From contig CAKRZR010000022.1 in the NCBI GenBank assembly GCA_934433485.1, positions 1 to 34,445 of the forward strand: DNA of 34,445 nucleotides, in the 5' to 3' direction. Position numbers and translations under genes: made by a program. Source of the DNA: an uncultured Eubacteriales bacterium. Its GTDB lineage: Bacteria; Bacillota; Clostridia; Oscillospirales; CAG-272. Under the pieces are notes generated by a model. The model was not told the DNA's origin. It saw nothing but the letters and a program-made list of their open reading frames with translations, and made no database searches. Position 1 is the first letter of the stretch; each line of letters opens with the position of its first letter. This document shows positions 1 through 7,815 of the stretch, piece by piece.

Positions 1-98
1 TCCGCATCCGTGTCCGCGTCGTCGGAATCCTCGTATTCATCCGCATCCGTGTCCGCGTCGTCGGAATCCTCGTATTCATCCGCATCCGTGTCCGCGTC
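1..98 (-). repeat. 39-bp tandem repeat inside divIVA
   Basis: Two identical 39-bp units (1-39 and 40-78) are followed by a degenerate third (79-98 onward). The period is a multiple of three, so each unit adds 13 residues (DTDADEYEDSDDA) to the acidic tail. The array continues past the window edge, so the copy number is unknown. Such arrays can change length by slippage without breaking the frame. Confidence 0.9.
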
Positions 99-1148
99 CG
101 GATCCTCGTATTCCGCTTCAAAATCGTAGACTGCGCGTGCCGTTTCCTCGGGCGTCTCCTGTTCCGTCTCGCTTGTGAGCATTTTTTTGTCCGTCAGCGT
201 GAGGAACAGGGCGTCCAAGGCGCTGTTTCGGTCGTTTTCGGACTTTTCCGCAGGCTTTGCGTTCGCGCCGCCTGTGAGATCCGCGTTTTCCTGTGCATCC
301 GGATCTTCGTCCTCGTCCGGAATATCGATCACGAGATCGTGGGTCTGCCGCGCGGTCCGGTTCTTCCAGTCAATCCGAATGGACGGGTCCATTCGGATTG
401 ACGAGTCTTTCCGAATGGACGGGTCCATTCGGATTGACGAGTCTTTTCGAATGGGCGTGGCTGCTTCTTCTGTGGCGTCAGCGGCGTCGGCAGCTTCCGT
501 GTGCGGCGCGTCGGCATCCGTGTCGGCAGCATACGCCGGGATTACAGCCGCGTTTGCTGTTTCGTTCCGCGCGCCGTCGTCCTCCGCGACGCTTTCGGCG
601 ACGGCGGTTTTGCGGTCGTAGAATTCGTTGGTGCGCGCGGCAAGACGGTCGAGCTCGGCGATATGGCGGCTGTAGAGGCTGTAGACCTCCTTGCGGAACG
701 AATCGATCTCCTCGACCAGCCGATCCGCGGCGTTGTTGCGCGCGGCGATGGAGCGTGCGGCGTCGTTCACGACACGGGCACCCTCTCTGGCGGCGTTTGC
801 GGCGATGGTCTGGGCGTTGTCCTCGGCATGGCGGCGGATGACCTCGGCTTCGGCTTCCGCGTCCGCGAGAATGTGGGCTGCCTGCCGCTTCGCCTCGTCG
901 ATCATGTTGTCGCACGTCTCCTGTACGGATTTTTTGTGTGCGTCCTCGACCTCTGCGGTCTTGCTTTTGCCGTCGGTGTATTCGTTCATCTTCGCCGCGA
1001 TGAGCGCCATTTGTCTGCGCAGCTCGGTGCATTCCCGGCTCCGCTGCTCATATTTGTCCGCGACATATCGGAAATAGGTATCCACCTCGTCGCAGGCGTA
1101 CCCGCGCAGACTCTTTGAAAACGTCATTTTTTTCAGCTTTTCTTCCAT
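1..1148 (-). CDS. divIVA: DivIVA-family cell division/polarity protein, C-terminus beyond window
   Basis: The reading frame is open from the ATG at 1148 to the left edge of the window (about 382 residues, no stop). The N-terminus (MEEKLKKMTFSKSLRGYACDE) fits the DivIVA lipid-binding head, in which a short conserved FxxSLRGYxxxEVDxF-like segment precedes coiled coil. Residues about 20-190 are charged, Ala/Glu/Arg-rich and heptad-like. From about residue 190 the tail is acidic and low in complexity, with two internal repeats: a 12-residue unit (nt 371-446) and a 13-residue DTDADEYEDSDDA unit (nt 1-98). DivIVA proteins localise to curved membrane at septa and poles and recruit division or wall factors. 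The gene is last in the yggS-sepF-yggT-ylmH run, its usual place in Bacillota. AAGGAG lies 14 nt upstream of the ATG, a long spacing. Most DivIVA proteins are shorter (about 160-250 residues), so the acidic extension is unusual. Confidence 0.85.
   Translation of the reverse strand, partial: MEEKLKKMTFSKSLRGYACDEVDTYFRYVADKYEQRSRECTELRRQMALIAAKMNEYTDGKSKTAEVEDAHKKSVQETCDNMIDEAKRQAAHILADAEAEAEVIRRHAEDNAQTIAANAAREGARVVNDAARSIAARNNAADRLVEEIDSFRKEVYSLYSRHIAELDRLAARTNEFYDRKTAVAESVAEDDGARNETANAAVIPAYAADTDADAPHTEAADAADATEEAATPIRKDSSIRMDPSIRKDSSIRMDPSIRIDWKNRTARQTHDLVIDIPDEDEDPDAQENADLTGGANAKPAEKSENDRNSALDALFLTLTDKKMLTSETEQETPEETARAVYDFEAEYEDPDADTDADEYEDSDDADTDADEYEDSDDADTDA
371..446 (-). repeat. 36-bp in-frame palindromic repeat inside divIVA
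   Basis: A perfect palindrome with 14-bp arms and a 2-nt centre spans 371-400 (arm CAATCCGAATGGAC). Its 22-bp core recurs 36 bp later at 411-432, followed by a partial third unit. Translated, it gives repeats of the type RMDPSIRKDSSI in the DivIVA linker. The palindromic DNA is more perfect than the protein requires, which suggests a small palindromic element that entered the gene in frame and then duplicated. Confidence 0.85.
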
Positions 1149-1190
1149 ATAATATGTGTACGCTCCTTGTTTGCGGATTGTGGGAGTGCG

Positions 1191-2051
1191 TCATTCGTAT
1201 TTGAGAAATGTCAGGCGAAGCCTGCCGCGGCGGGTCTCGCCGCCGGCGCTTTGCAGCCGGAACTTGCCGTGCCCGCGAATGGAAAGCACGTCTCCGGGAG
1301 AGAGCTTCGTATCCGATTCCGCCGCTTGCGCATAATTGTGCTCCACCATTCCGGCGCGCAGCAGCTCCACGGCGTCCTCGCGGGAGGTGCCGGCTAAGCT
1401 GCGGACAACGGCGTCGATGCGCGGCGAGGTCACGACCACGGAGACCGGAGCATAGCGGCGCTCCAGAACCCGGGTCGGATCCGGCGGCAGCGCGGTCACG
1501 CGTACGCTGTCCCTGCCGATTTTGGTGAGGCTGTCCCGGATGTACGGCACGATCCTTGTCTGGAAGAACACAACGGCGCGCGGACGGTCGGCTTCCGGGA
1601 GCACAATGTCGCCCATGACCTCGCGCTCAATGCCCAAGCCGAGCAGCGCGCCCATAAAATCGCGGTGACCAAGGGGCGTATAGCCGCTGCCCGTGATCTC
1701 CAACGCGCAGATCGGCACCGATTCCGCGAGTCCGTTTGCGGTATCGGCGAGCAGACGCGCAAAATACGCCTCCCGCGCCTCGTCAAAGGCGCCGGTCATA
1801 CCGGAGCGTACCGCGGGCGCATCGTCCGAGAGGTACCATTCCGGCAGAAAGACCGCCATCGCCCGTTCCGCGCCGCGCCAGCCGCCGTACCAGAACAAAC
1901 CGTTCGCGTACCCGGCGCGCACCATGGCGTCATGGATCCGGAGCCGTTCGCGCGGCGTGCAGAAATCGGTGACGGAGACGGCGTATTCCGACTCTCTGGC
2001 GGCGTCAGCGGCTTTGTTTATGAGAATTTCGTCCGTTTTCTGCGTCGTCAT
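1191..2051 (-). CDS. ylmH: YlmH-type S4-domain RNA-binding protein
   Basis: The protein has 286 residues. The C-terminal third (about 205-275) has the S4 RNA-binding fold pattern: SPRIDAVVRSLAGTSREDA, then a VxxN segment and a GDVLSIRGHGKFRL strand. The N-terminal two thirds match the YlmH family, including a conserved GxRGAER-like segment near residue 58 and ALEITGSGYTPLGHRDFMG near residue 117. YlmH homologues bind ribosomal or other structured RNA and have been linked to ribosome-associated quality control and to normal division; the role here rests on family membership. It starts only 4 nt after the yggT stop and has no strong ribosome binding site, so translational coupling is likely. 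It is followed directly by divIVA, as in Bacillus and many Clostridia. The length is slightly above the usual 255-265. Confidence 0.93.
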   Translation of the reverse strand: MTTQKTDEILINKAADAARESEYAVSVTDFCTPRERLRIHDAMVRAGYANGLFWYGGWRGAERAMAVFLPEWYLSDDAPAVRSGMTGAFDEAREAYFARLLADTANGLAESVPICALEITGSGYTPLGHRDFMGALLGLGIEREVMGDIVLPEADRPRAVVFFQTRIVPYIRDSLTKIGRDSVRVTALPPDPTRVLERRYAPVSVVVTSPRIDAVVRSLAGTSREDAVELLRAGMVEHNYAQAAESDTKLSPGDVLSIRGHGKFRLQSAGGETRRGRLRLTFLKYE

Positions 2052-2055
2052 GGCG

Positions 2056-2325
2056 TTACAGGAGCATCCGCAGCACGGACAGAAGAATGAAGGTCAGGAA
2101 AAACGAAACGTCGAGAGGGAAATCCTGGAACCAGCCGAGTCGGGCAAGCAGCGCGCGTACCGGGAAGAGCACCGGCTCCGTGACCGCGTACAGGAAACGC
2201 AGAAGGGCGCTGTCCTCATCGATGGGGAACCAGCTGAGCAGCGCGCGCAGTACCATCACAAACTCGATGCAGGTAATGAGAAGGCGCAGCGTGACGCGCA
2301 CCATGAGAAAGAGATTCGTCAACAA
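2056..2325 (-). CDS. yggT: YggT family membrane protein
   Basis: This is an 89-residue protein with two hydrophobic segments (about 3-32 and 48-88). Between them is the family hallmark, an R-A-L-L-S-W-F-P stretch near residue 27 followed by a loop and a TEPVLFPVRALL segment near 49. YggT/YlmG proteins are small integral membrane proteins encoded next to sepF; the chloroplast relatives affect division and thylakoid assembly. I chose the TTG at 2325 as start because a GGAGG lies 10 nt upstream and no ATG is better placed. The next ATG (2304) would remove part of the first membrane segment and has no ribosome binding site. The gene is co-directional with sepF upstream (402-bp gap) and ylmH downstream (4-bp gap). 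Confidence 0.9.
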   Translation of the reverse strand: MLTNLFLMVRVTLRLLITCIEFVMVLRALLSWFPIDEDSALLRFLYAVTEPVLFPVRALLARLGWFQDFPLDVSFFLTFILLSVLRMLL

Positions 2326-2727
2326 AGGGATGCTACCTCCGCTATGGAAAATGCTATAGAAATGGCGTGGAAAAACGGCGGAAGAAACCGCGCGGGAGCC
2401 GCTTTACCGACAAGGAGCTATACCACCGCGGCATAGCTCCCAAAAATGTCTCTACAATTATTAAACGCCAAAACGGTGCAGAAAAAGAACCCAATGGTTT
2501 ACAATTTTTACCACTGGAATAAAATGGTAATATTGCGTGCCGATCGCGGACAGCCCCGTAATCGAAAAAAGTCAGCCCAAAGCCGAAGCCGCACAGGATA
2601 AGCCAACCCCAAAGGCAGGCAGTCACGCTACCCCCAAGCCAAACGCAGTCAAAGACCAGTCATACCCCAAAAGTGTATCTTGCGGCAGCCATTGCGGGAG
2701 CCAAATGCCCGCGGGGGCTTTCCCGCA
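2326..2727. other. 402-bp intergenic region between sepF and yggT, no gene supported
   Basis: Unusually long for this operon. It holds a hairpin at 2414-2440 (arms GGAGCTAT/ATAGCTCC), a weaker one at 2508-2530 (TTACCA/TGGTAA), and an AT-rich patch around 2455-2530. A 90-codon open frame on the minus strand (2354-2626) and a 64-codon one on the plus strand have no recognisable domain, no convincing ribosome binding site and low-complexity composition, so I treat both as chance. The hairpin could be an RNA element in the polycistronic transcript. Confidence 0.5.
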
Positions 2728-3273
2728 TTAGTTGAAGTCGGAGAATTCGTCTTTTTCGGATTCCGGTTCCTTTTCCGGCTCTTCCTTGCGGCGCGCGGTC
2801 TTGAGACGGGCGTCGTCCACGTTCACGTTCGAGGGCGTGATGACGTACGCGTTCGTCGCGATCTTCTTGATGGAGCCGTCAATGGAGTACGCCACGCCGG
2901 ACAAAAAGTCGATCAGACGGCGCGAGGTCTCCTTGTTCGTGTTTTCGAGGTTCAGAACGACCGTGCACTTGTTCAGAAGATGATCGGCGATCTGGGATGC
3001 GCTGTCGAAGGTCTGCGGACGAACGACCTGCATCTGGATGTTGTTGCCGGACAGACCGATACCGGGGGTTTGCATCGGAGCGCTGCCCATAGACGCGCCC
3101 ATGTTCTGCTGACCCATGCCGCCGCCCATCTGACCGTTCGCAATCTGCATATCGCTGTCGTCGTCGGCGCCTTCGTCATAGCCGTCAAAGCCCTTGTAGT
3201 AATCTTCGTCGTACGCTTCGTCGTATGCTTCATTCGTGCCGGTCACTTTTTTGATTCGATCCATAAGTCCCAT
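2728..3273 (-). CDS. sepF: SepF, FtsZ-associated division protein
   Basis: The protein has 181 residues from the ATG at 3273, which has GGAGG 6-7 nt upstream; a longer in-frame reading to 3411 lacks this signal. The N-terminus MGLMDRIKKVTG is the amphipathic membrane-targeting helix of SepF. A linker follows (about 18-80), acidic and then Gly/Met/Gln-rich. The SepF core (about 82-160) contains VVRPQTFDSASQIADHLL, VVLNLENTNKETSRRLIDFL and GVAYSIDGSIKKIATNAYVI, matching the FtsZ-binding dimer fold. SepF anchors FtsZ to the membrane and aligns filaments at the septum. A short acidic Glu/Lys tail follows the core. It sits between yggS and yggT in the standard order, and the gap to yggT is larger than usual. 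Confidence 0.96.
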   Translation of the reverse strand: MGLMDRIKKVTGTNEAYDEAYDEDYYKGFDGYDEGADDDSDMQIANGQMGGGMGQQNMGASMGSAPMQTPGIGLSGNNIQMQVVRPQTFDSASQIADHLLNKCTVVLNLENTNKETSRRLIDFLSGVAYSIDGSIKKIATNAYVITPSNVNVDDARLKTARRKEEPEKEPESEKDEFSDFN

Positions 3274-3331
3274 TTTCTGCCTCCGTGTGTATTGAAACAG
3301 CCGCGTGCGCAGCCATTTTTGTCTGTATTTT

Positions 3332-4060
3332 TTAAATCCGGGTCTCTCGTTTCCCGAAAAGCGCGCTGCCGACCCGTACCAGGTTCGCGCCTTCCTCGAT
3401 AGCGAGCTCAAAGGTATCGCTCATTCCCATCGACAAAATGGGGTCTTTAATATTATGCCTTATATTTGTAAAAAAGTCAATAAAAATCCGATAAGATTCT
3501 TGAAATTTCTCCCGAATTTCTTCCGGATCGGGCAAAATCGGCGCCACAACCATCATTCCGGCGAGCTCTATGCCCGGTATGGCGGCGATTTCCGCGAAAA
3601 AGACACGTGCGTCCGCCGGAGCGACACCGGATTTGGACGCCTCGCAGCCGGAGTTGACCTCGCCGAGCACCCGCGTTGTGACGCCTGCCGCCAACGACTG
3701 CCTGCCGATCTCCTGCGCGAGGTGTACGCTGTCCACGGAATGGATGAGCGCGGCGCGTCCGACTAAGGTCTTGACCTTGTTGGTCTGCAGGTGACCGATG
3801 AAGTGGTATTCCCCGCCTGCTGCGATCACGTCGTCGTATTTCGCGGCGAACTCCTGTGCGCGGTTTTCGCCTGCGACGCGGAGTCCGCAGTCCCGCATGA
3901 GGAATGCGATGTCCTCCGCCGGCATGGTTTTGGACGCGCCGAGCAGCGTAACGGGCGTATCGACGCCGGTTTTCGCGTATCTGCGCGCACGCGCCGCGGC
4001 GATGCGGGATACTACGCTTGCGTAGTGATTCGATAATTCCTGTTTTCTTTCGTCTGTCAT
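3332..4060 (-). CDS. yggS: YggS/YlmE family PLP-binding homeostasis protein
   Basis: The protein has 242 residues starting at the ATG at 4060. A longer in-frame reading to 4225 would be Arg/Lys-rich, unlike the family, and would overlap the upstream gene. Family signatures are clear: LLGASKTMPAEDI near residue 38 with the PLP-binding Lys, GENRAQEF near 66, the YHFIGHLQTNK block near 85, IHSVDS, then GCEASKSGV near 140 and MGMSDTFELAIEEGANLVRVGSALFG at the C-terminus. YggS proteins are alanine-racemase-fold PLP binders that buffer pyridoxal phosphate and influence amino-acid and keto-acid pools; no firm enzymatic reaction is assigned. No strong ribosome binding site is visible. It lies 74 bp after the HlyD-like gene and 58 bp before sepF, so it is probably in one transcript with both. 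Confidence 0.95.
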   Translation of the reverse strand: MTDERKQELSNHYASVVSRIAAARARRYAKTGVDTPVTLLGASKTMPAEDIAFLMRDCGLRVAGENRAQEFAAKYDDVIAAGGEYHFIGHLQTNKVKTLVGRAALIHSVDSVHLAQEIGRQSLAAGVTTRVLGEVNSGCEASKSGVAPADARVFFAEIAAIPGIELAGMMVVAPILPDPEEIREKFQESYRIFIDFFTNIRHNIKDPILSMGMSDTFELAIEEGANLVRVGSALFGKRETRI

Positions 4061-4067
4061 AGTTTTG

Positions 4068-4112
4068 CGGTTCGCTTTTATAAGGAATTTTTGCTTGGGG
4101 CGTTTGTTTGGG
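4068..4112. repeat. Short fragment of the large hairpin-rich repeat family
   Basis: The T-rich stretch around TTTTATAAGGAATTTTTGCT resembles the outer arm of the large elements, where the same CGCTTTTTATAAGGAAT-type segment occurs on the complementary strand near 7640-7655 and 10235-10255. Only about 40 bp align by eye, so this could be a relic or chance similarity. Confidence 0.4.
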
Positions 4113-4134
4113 ATTTGACGCTTGCTTTTTGCCT

Positions 4135-5454
4135 TCAGCTTGCCCCCTGCACCACCTTGCCCACGTATAGCCCGCGCCCTTCGGCGATCACAACGTCGTT
4201 CATCTGGATCCAGCCGTAGGGGCACTCGTCGGCGGTATCCGTTGCGGTATCGTCGCCCGTCTCTACGGACAGAGCGGAGCCGTCGTCGCCGGTCACGATG
4301 TAATAGCCGTCTCCCTCGTAGGCGATGTGGACGCGTCGGAAATCGACCGTCACCTCGTCGAGGATGTACACGCCCTCCCAGCCGTCCAGGATGCGCAGCG
4401 CGGACTGCGGGATCTCGAAGCCGCGATACTCTGCCGTATGGATCTGTACGGGCTGCATTCTTGTGTAGTCAAAGCCGGACGGGATCTGCGTGGAGCGGAA
4501 GATGGCGACGGCGTTCGCGCCGGGCAACTCCGGGATCACGCAGTACAGCTCCAGGGACATGGTTTTGTTGCCGTTGTAGGGGAACGTGATCTCGTACGTG
4601 CCGCCGTCCTCCATCTGCGCGGCTTCCTTTTTGGACATCGGACAGGCGAGGTACCAGCGGAAATCCGTTGCCAGCTTGCCGACGCACAGCGTGGTGTTCG
4701 TGACGGGATCGGGCTCCGCCGCCGTTTTCGCCATGAAATCCTCATAGGAGAGACCGTCTATGCCCTGTGCCGTGAAGATGGATTCGTAGCCGTCCGTATC
4801 CGCGTAGTAATACCCGGAGACCGGCGCGTACACGGATTCGAGGCACGACCCGAGCTGGGCGGTCAGGCTCTGCTTTTCCGTACGCAGCGACGATTCCTGT
4901 GCCGCGTAGTCCGCGCCCTTGATGAGATCGCGCCGCTTGATGTTGACCAGCAGCGTGGAGCGCATCGTCACCGCGTCGCCCAGGTTGCGCGTCTCCGCGA
5001 GGGTGCGGATCGACTCGATGTTGCCGAAAATGGTCGATTCCAGCCCGGACGTGTTCACGAGGGACATGTTTTCGTTTTTGCTTTGCTCCACCAGCGCGAG
5101 CAGCTCGTCGATTTCGGCGATCCGCGCCGTGATGTCGGGCAGATTGTTCACGTAAATGTCCGCCGCCTTGTTGTACAGGGCGAGACGCGTGCCGTCCGTG
5201 ACGGAGGGAGTGACGCTGCCGGTTGTCGCGGAGGAGGCATACAGGAGCGTTTCGTCGCGCAGGATATAGCCGTCGGCGTGTACGAGCCGGGTGGCGTCCT
5301 TGTACGAGGCATCCACGAGGGTGAGGGAGGTCGCCGCGCCGCCTGCCATGTGATAGGCGATGTAGATGACCAGACCGACGGTCAGAACTCCGGAGAGGGC
5401 GAACGTCAGGGTGCGGCGGAGGTATTGCTTGTCAAAATAAGCGGAGAGCTTCAT
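4135..5454 (-). CDS. HlyD-like membrane-anchored protein of the sepF cluster
   Basis: The protein has 439 residues from the ATG at 5454, which is preceded by GCGAGG at 5-nt spacing; upstream in-frame ATGs at 5478 and beyond lack such a signal. One membrane segment lies near residues 14-35 (LTFALSGVLTVGLVIYIAYH), giving an N-in, C-out topology. The following segment (VDASYKDATRLVHADGYILRDE) has the look of a HlyD/biotinyl-lipoyl-like hairpin start. Residues about 105-210 contain helical material (IAEIDELLALVEQSKNENM), and a second half-lipoyl segment resumes at SVYAPVSGYYYADTDGYES. The C-terminal half is beta-rich. Related proteins sit beside yggS/sepF in many Clostridia without an exporter partner, and none is present here. 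The role is unknown; a wall- or division-associated adaptor is plausible from position alone. Confidence 0.75.
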   Translation of the reverse strand: MKLSAYFDKQYLRRTLTFALSGVLTVGLVIYIAYHMAGGAATSLTLVDASYKDATRLVHADGYILRDETLLYASSATTGSVTPSVTDGTRLALYNKAADIYVNNLPDITARIAEIDELLALVEQSKNENMSLVNTSGLESTIFGNIESIRTLAETRNLGDAVTMRSTLLVNIKRRDLIKGADYAAQESSLRTEKQSLTAQLGSCLESVYAPVSGYYYADTDGYESIFTAQGIDGLSYEDFMAKTAAEPDPVTNTTLCVGKLATDFRWYLACPMSKKEAAQMEDGGTYEITFPYNGNKTMSLELYCVIPELPGANAVAIFRSTQIPSGFDYTRMQPVQIHTAEYRGFEIPQSALRILDGWEGVYILDEVTVDFRRVHIAYEGDGYYIVTGDDGSALSVETGDDTATDTADECPYGWIQMNDVVIAEGRGLYVGKVVQGAS

Positions 5455-5509
5455 GATTGCCTCGCTGTAGTGGTGCATGGGATCCGCGCAGTGCGGAATC
5501 ATACTATAT

Positions 5510-5518
5510 ATTATATCA
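5510..5518 (-). promoter_or_regulatory. Extended -10 promoter for the HlyD-like/yggS/sepF operon
   Basis: The minus strand reads TGATATAAT, a perfect extended -10 (TGnTATAAT), about 56 bp upstream of the HlyD-like start. The -35 position is weak (GCCACA-like), which is common for extended -10 promoters. It is the only good promoter seen ahead of this gene run. Confidence 0.65.
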
Positions 5519-5565
5519 CACACGCAGCCGTTGTGGCGCGGACGCGGAAATATTTCTTAAATTGT

Positions 5566-6567
5566 TTACAAAATCGAGGGGGTGTTCGGGGCTTGCAGGA
5601 GGGCTTTCGCGGCTTTTTCCACCTCTGCGCGGGTTGGGATCGAGGGCAGACCGCCTTTTTTCGTGGTGCACAGCGCGGCGGCGGCGGCTCCATAAGCGGC
5701 AGCGCGGGCTACGGCGTTCCGGTCGGCGGCAAAAGCGTCGAGGGACAGCCCGGTCTCCGTGAAGGCGGATAAGAACGTGCCCCAGAACGTGTCGCCCGCG
5801 CCGGTCGCGTCGACGGCATGGACGGGATAGGCGTTTTGTCCATATGTGAAGTGCGGCGTGACGAGCAGCGCGCCGTCCTTTCCCATGGTCACGGCGACAA
5901 CGGCAGCGCCGTGGGCGACAATGGCGCGACCGATCGCGGCAGGCTCCGTTTCCCCGGTGAGCATCTCGCCCTCCTCGGCGCTGACCTTCACAAAATCCAC
6001 GCCCCAGGAAAGCACGTCGCGCATGCGGGTGAGATCGTCGGGGGAGGTGCAGAGGTTTTCGCGGAAATTCGGGTCGTAGGAGAGGAGCGCGCCGTGGGAT
6101 TTCGCGTATCTGGCGGCGTTTTCCGAAGCGGTGCGCGCCGGTTCCGCGGTCAGGGAGAGGCAGTCCACGTGGAAAATCCGGCACTTTTCGAGCATTCCGC
6201 GGTCCACCTCCGCCCAATCGAGGGCAAGATCCGCCTCATGCCGCCGGTAAAACGTGAAATCGCGTTCGCCGTCGGGCTGCAGGGTGACGAACGCCAGCGT
6301 GGTGCCGCGTTCCGTGTCCGTGACCACCGCCGACGTATCGACACCGGCGTCGCGCAGCCGATTTCGCGCAAAATGGCCGTGCGCGTCGTCGCCGATCTTG
6401 CCGATAAAGGAAGCGGAGACGCCGAACGCCGCTGCCGCCGCAGTCAGATTGACAGGTCCGCCGCCGGGATTTTCGATATACCGCGGGTAGCCGATGTCCG
6501 TAAAGCCGTCCGGCGTGAAATCGATGAGGATTTCGCCGAGGGCACAAATCGCAAGCGTTTTGTCCAT
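5566..6567 (-). CDS. PfkB-family carbohydrate kinase, fructokinase-like
   Basis: The protein has 333 residues and starts at the ATG at 6567, with AGGAGG 6 nt upstream. PfkB/ribokinase signatures are complete: GEILIDFTPDG near residue 11, the GGGPVNLTAAAAAFG substrate-binding block near 34-48, GKIGDDAHG near 56, and the catalytic motif DATGAGDTFWGTF with the proposed base Asp259. The sequence resembles bacterial fructokinases (ScrK type) more than ribokinase or 1-phosphofructokinase, but the substrate cannot be fixed from sequence alone. The enzyme would phosphorylate a free sugar with ATP in the cytoplasm. It ends 48 bp from the promoter of the HlyD-like gene and has no sugar transporter beside it. 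Its upstream region lies inside the left part of the first large repeat element, so its promoter may lie within that element. Confidence 0.9.
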   Translation of the reverse strand: MDKTLAICALGEILIDFTPDGFTDIGYPRYIENPGGGPVNLTAAAAAFGVSASFIGKIGDDAHGHFARNRLRDAGVDTSAVVTDTERGTTLAFVTLQPDGERDFTFYRRHEADLALDWAEVDRGMLEKCRIFHVDCLSLTAEPARTASENAARYAKSHGALLSYDPNFRENLCTSPDDLTRMRDVLSWGVDFVKVSAEEGEMLTGETEPAAIGRAIVAHGAAVVAVTMGKDGALLVTPHFTYGQNAYPVHAVDATGAGDTFWGTFLSAFTETGLSLDAFAADRNAVARAAAYGAAAAALCTTKKGGLPSIPTRAEVEKAAKALLQAPNTPSIL

Positions 6568-6797
6568 AATATACCTCCTGCGGCGCAGCCGCCGATATTT
6601 CCAGGCTCTGCCGGATCACGTCCGGTGAGCTGTATATGCACCGGCACCGGTGCGGGGATTGTATCGGACGCATGTTCGGTGTCCTGCTTGTGCACCGGAA
6701 TCGGTGCGGTTGTTTCTGGCTTTCTCGTTTGTTTATCCCGCATTCTGTTTATTAGCTGACTCGATGCGTCAGCTACACGCCTCGCAGGGGCGGTCAT

Positions 6798-6835
6798 AGA
6801 GATAGGGAGCGATTTGCGAATCTCTCCCTATCTCT
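6798..6835. other. Variable-stem hairpin with conserved TTGCGAA loop, copy 1
   Basis: Arms AGAGATAGGGAG/CTCCCTATCTCT plus GATT/AATC, with one C-T mismatch, close on a TGCG loop. The flanks (GGGGCGGTCA before, ACACCTCTC after) are shared with copies at 9431-9470 and 34385-34425, but the stem sequences differ and still pair. Confidence 0.85.
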
Positions 6836-7510
6836 CCGACACCTCTCAACCCACTCTGGGGTTATCGCTGCGGCGGGTCACATAGGCTGCCGCGGTTGGG
6901 GACAATATAGGTATCCGAAATCCGGTGCAGGTCGCTAATCGCCACTTCGATATTTCGTGCAGTTATCTGTGTTCGGCTCTGCATCGTACGCGTTTCAGTA
7001 GGGATGTTGGGCATGAATCGTACGTTTTTCATTTGTGCTGATGGAAAAAAGACGGCGTTTGTTTGTGCGGTACGCTTGTTTTGGATTGCCACGCAATGTA
7101 TTGCATAGGCTGACACGCGGGAATGGGTACAATTTCGGTAAGCCGAAGTCTTATTTCATCAATGTGGGAAAACTTGCGATACAAAGCCTCTCCACCGCCG
7201 GTATTCAGTCATTGAGAAGCACCCGGATACAAGCCAATCTGTATTGGAACAGTTATCGCGGTCAGCGGTAATTCTGAACGAACGATTCCGTCCCAACAAA
7301 CAGCGTCTATCTTCCATCAGCACAAATGAAAAACGAAAGATACAAACCCAACCAAAAATCCTGAAACGCAATCGACACCAGCTAACCGGAATCGCACCAA
7401 ACTATATTGTCCCACCCCCTCGCGGTCAGCGGTAATGTCCCCGCCGCAGCGGTTTCCCCGGGTTAGAGAGTTGGAATCCACTGAACCACGCTTGCGTGGT
7501 TCCGGATAGA

Positions 7511-7541
7511 GGAGGAAGGGCTCCCGCAGAGTCCTTCTTCC
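7511..7541. other. Variable-stem hairpin at the right end of element copy 1
   Basis: Arms GGAGGAAGG/CCTTCTTCC (one G-T wobble), continued by a G-T and CTC/GAG, with a CCGCA loop. It sits at the same place, next to the constant CCCCCGCAAGGAGCAATAAA block, as the longer hairpin 10110-10152 of copy 2, which has a different stem sequence. Confidence 0.75.
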
Positions 7542-7768
7542 CTGTCCTTTGGTGCCCCCGCAAGGAGCAATAAAATCTACATGAACGGATTGAATTCAAA
7601 CCCTCTGTAAGAGAACAAAAACCAAAGCAAAACATCATTCCTTATAAAAAGCGAAAACCAACAGCCAAACAAACCGTCTGTAAGACAAACCCCAAACAAA
7701 AGCAAATCATAATTCCTTAGAATCAAACGAAAAAACCAAGCAAAACAAAAATCACAAGAATCCCAGCC

Positions 7769-7815
7769 GAACAAGTTCGGGCGCCAAACAAGTTCGGGCG
7801 CCAAACAAGTTTGGC
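7769..7815. repeat. Three 18-bp tandem repeats
   Basis: The unit AACAAGTTCGGGCGCCAA occurs with an 18-bp period, the third copy diverging to AACAAGTTTGG. Each unit contains a small CGAAC/GTTCG or similar palindrome. A related CCGAACAGGTTCGG hairpin occurs in the partial copy at 34212-34225. Confidence 0.75.

Noticed and set aside
2354..2626. Possible 90-residue membrane protein between sepF and yggT
   Set aside because: The hydrophobic start is short, there is no good ribosome binding site, and the rest is Arg-rich and unlike a membrane protein; low-complexity intergenic sequence explains it.
4327..5772. A 481-codon open frame on the plus strand
   Set aside because: It is antisense to the HlyD-like gene and crosses the promoter and the kinase end; its product has no recognisable fold.
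6899..6912. GGACAATATAG block as a promoter -10
   Set aside because: No -35 box lies at a suitable distance in any of the five copies, so conservation is better explained by the repeat family.
7035..7271. Short open frames within the large repeat elements, for example 7035-7271 and 9462-9752
   Set aside because: They follow the conserved repeat blocks in both strands, lack ribosome binding sites, and the frame is not kept between copies.
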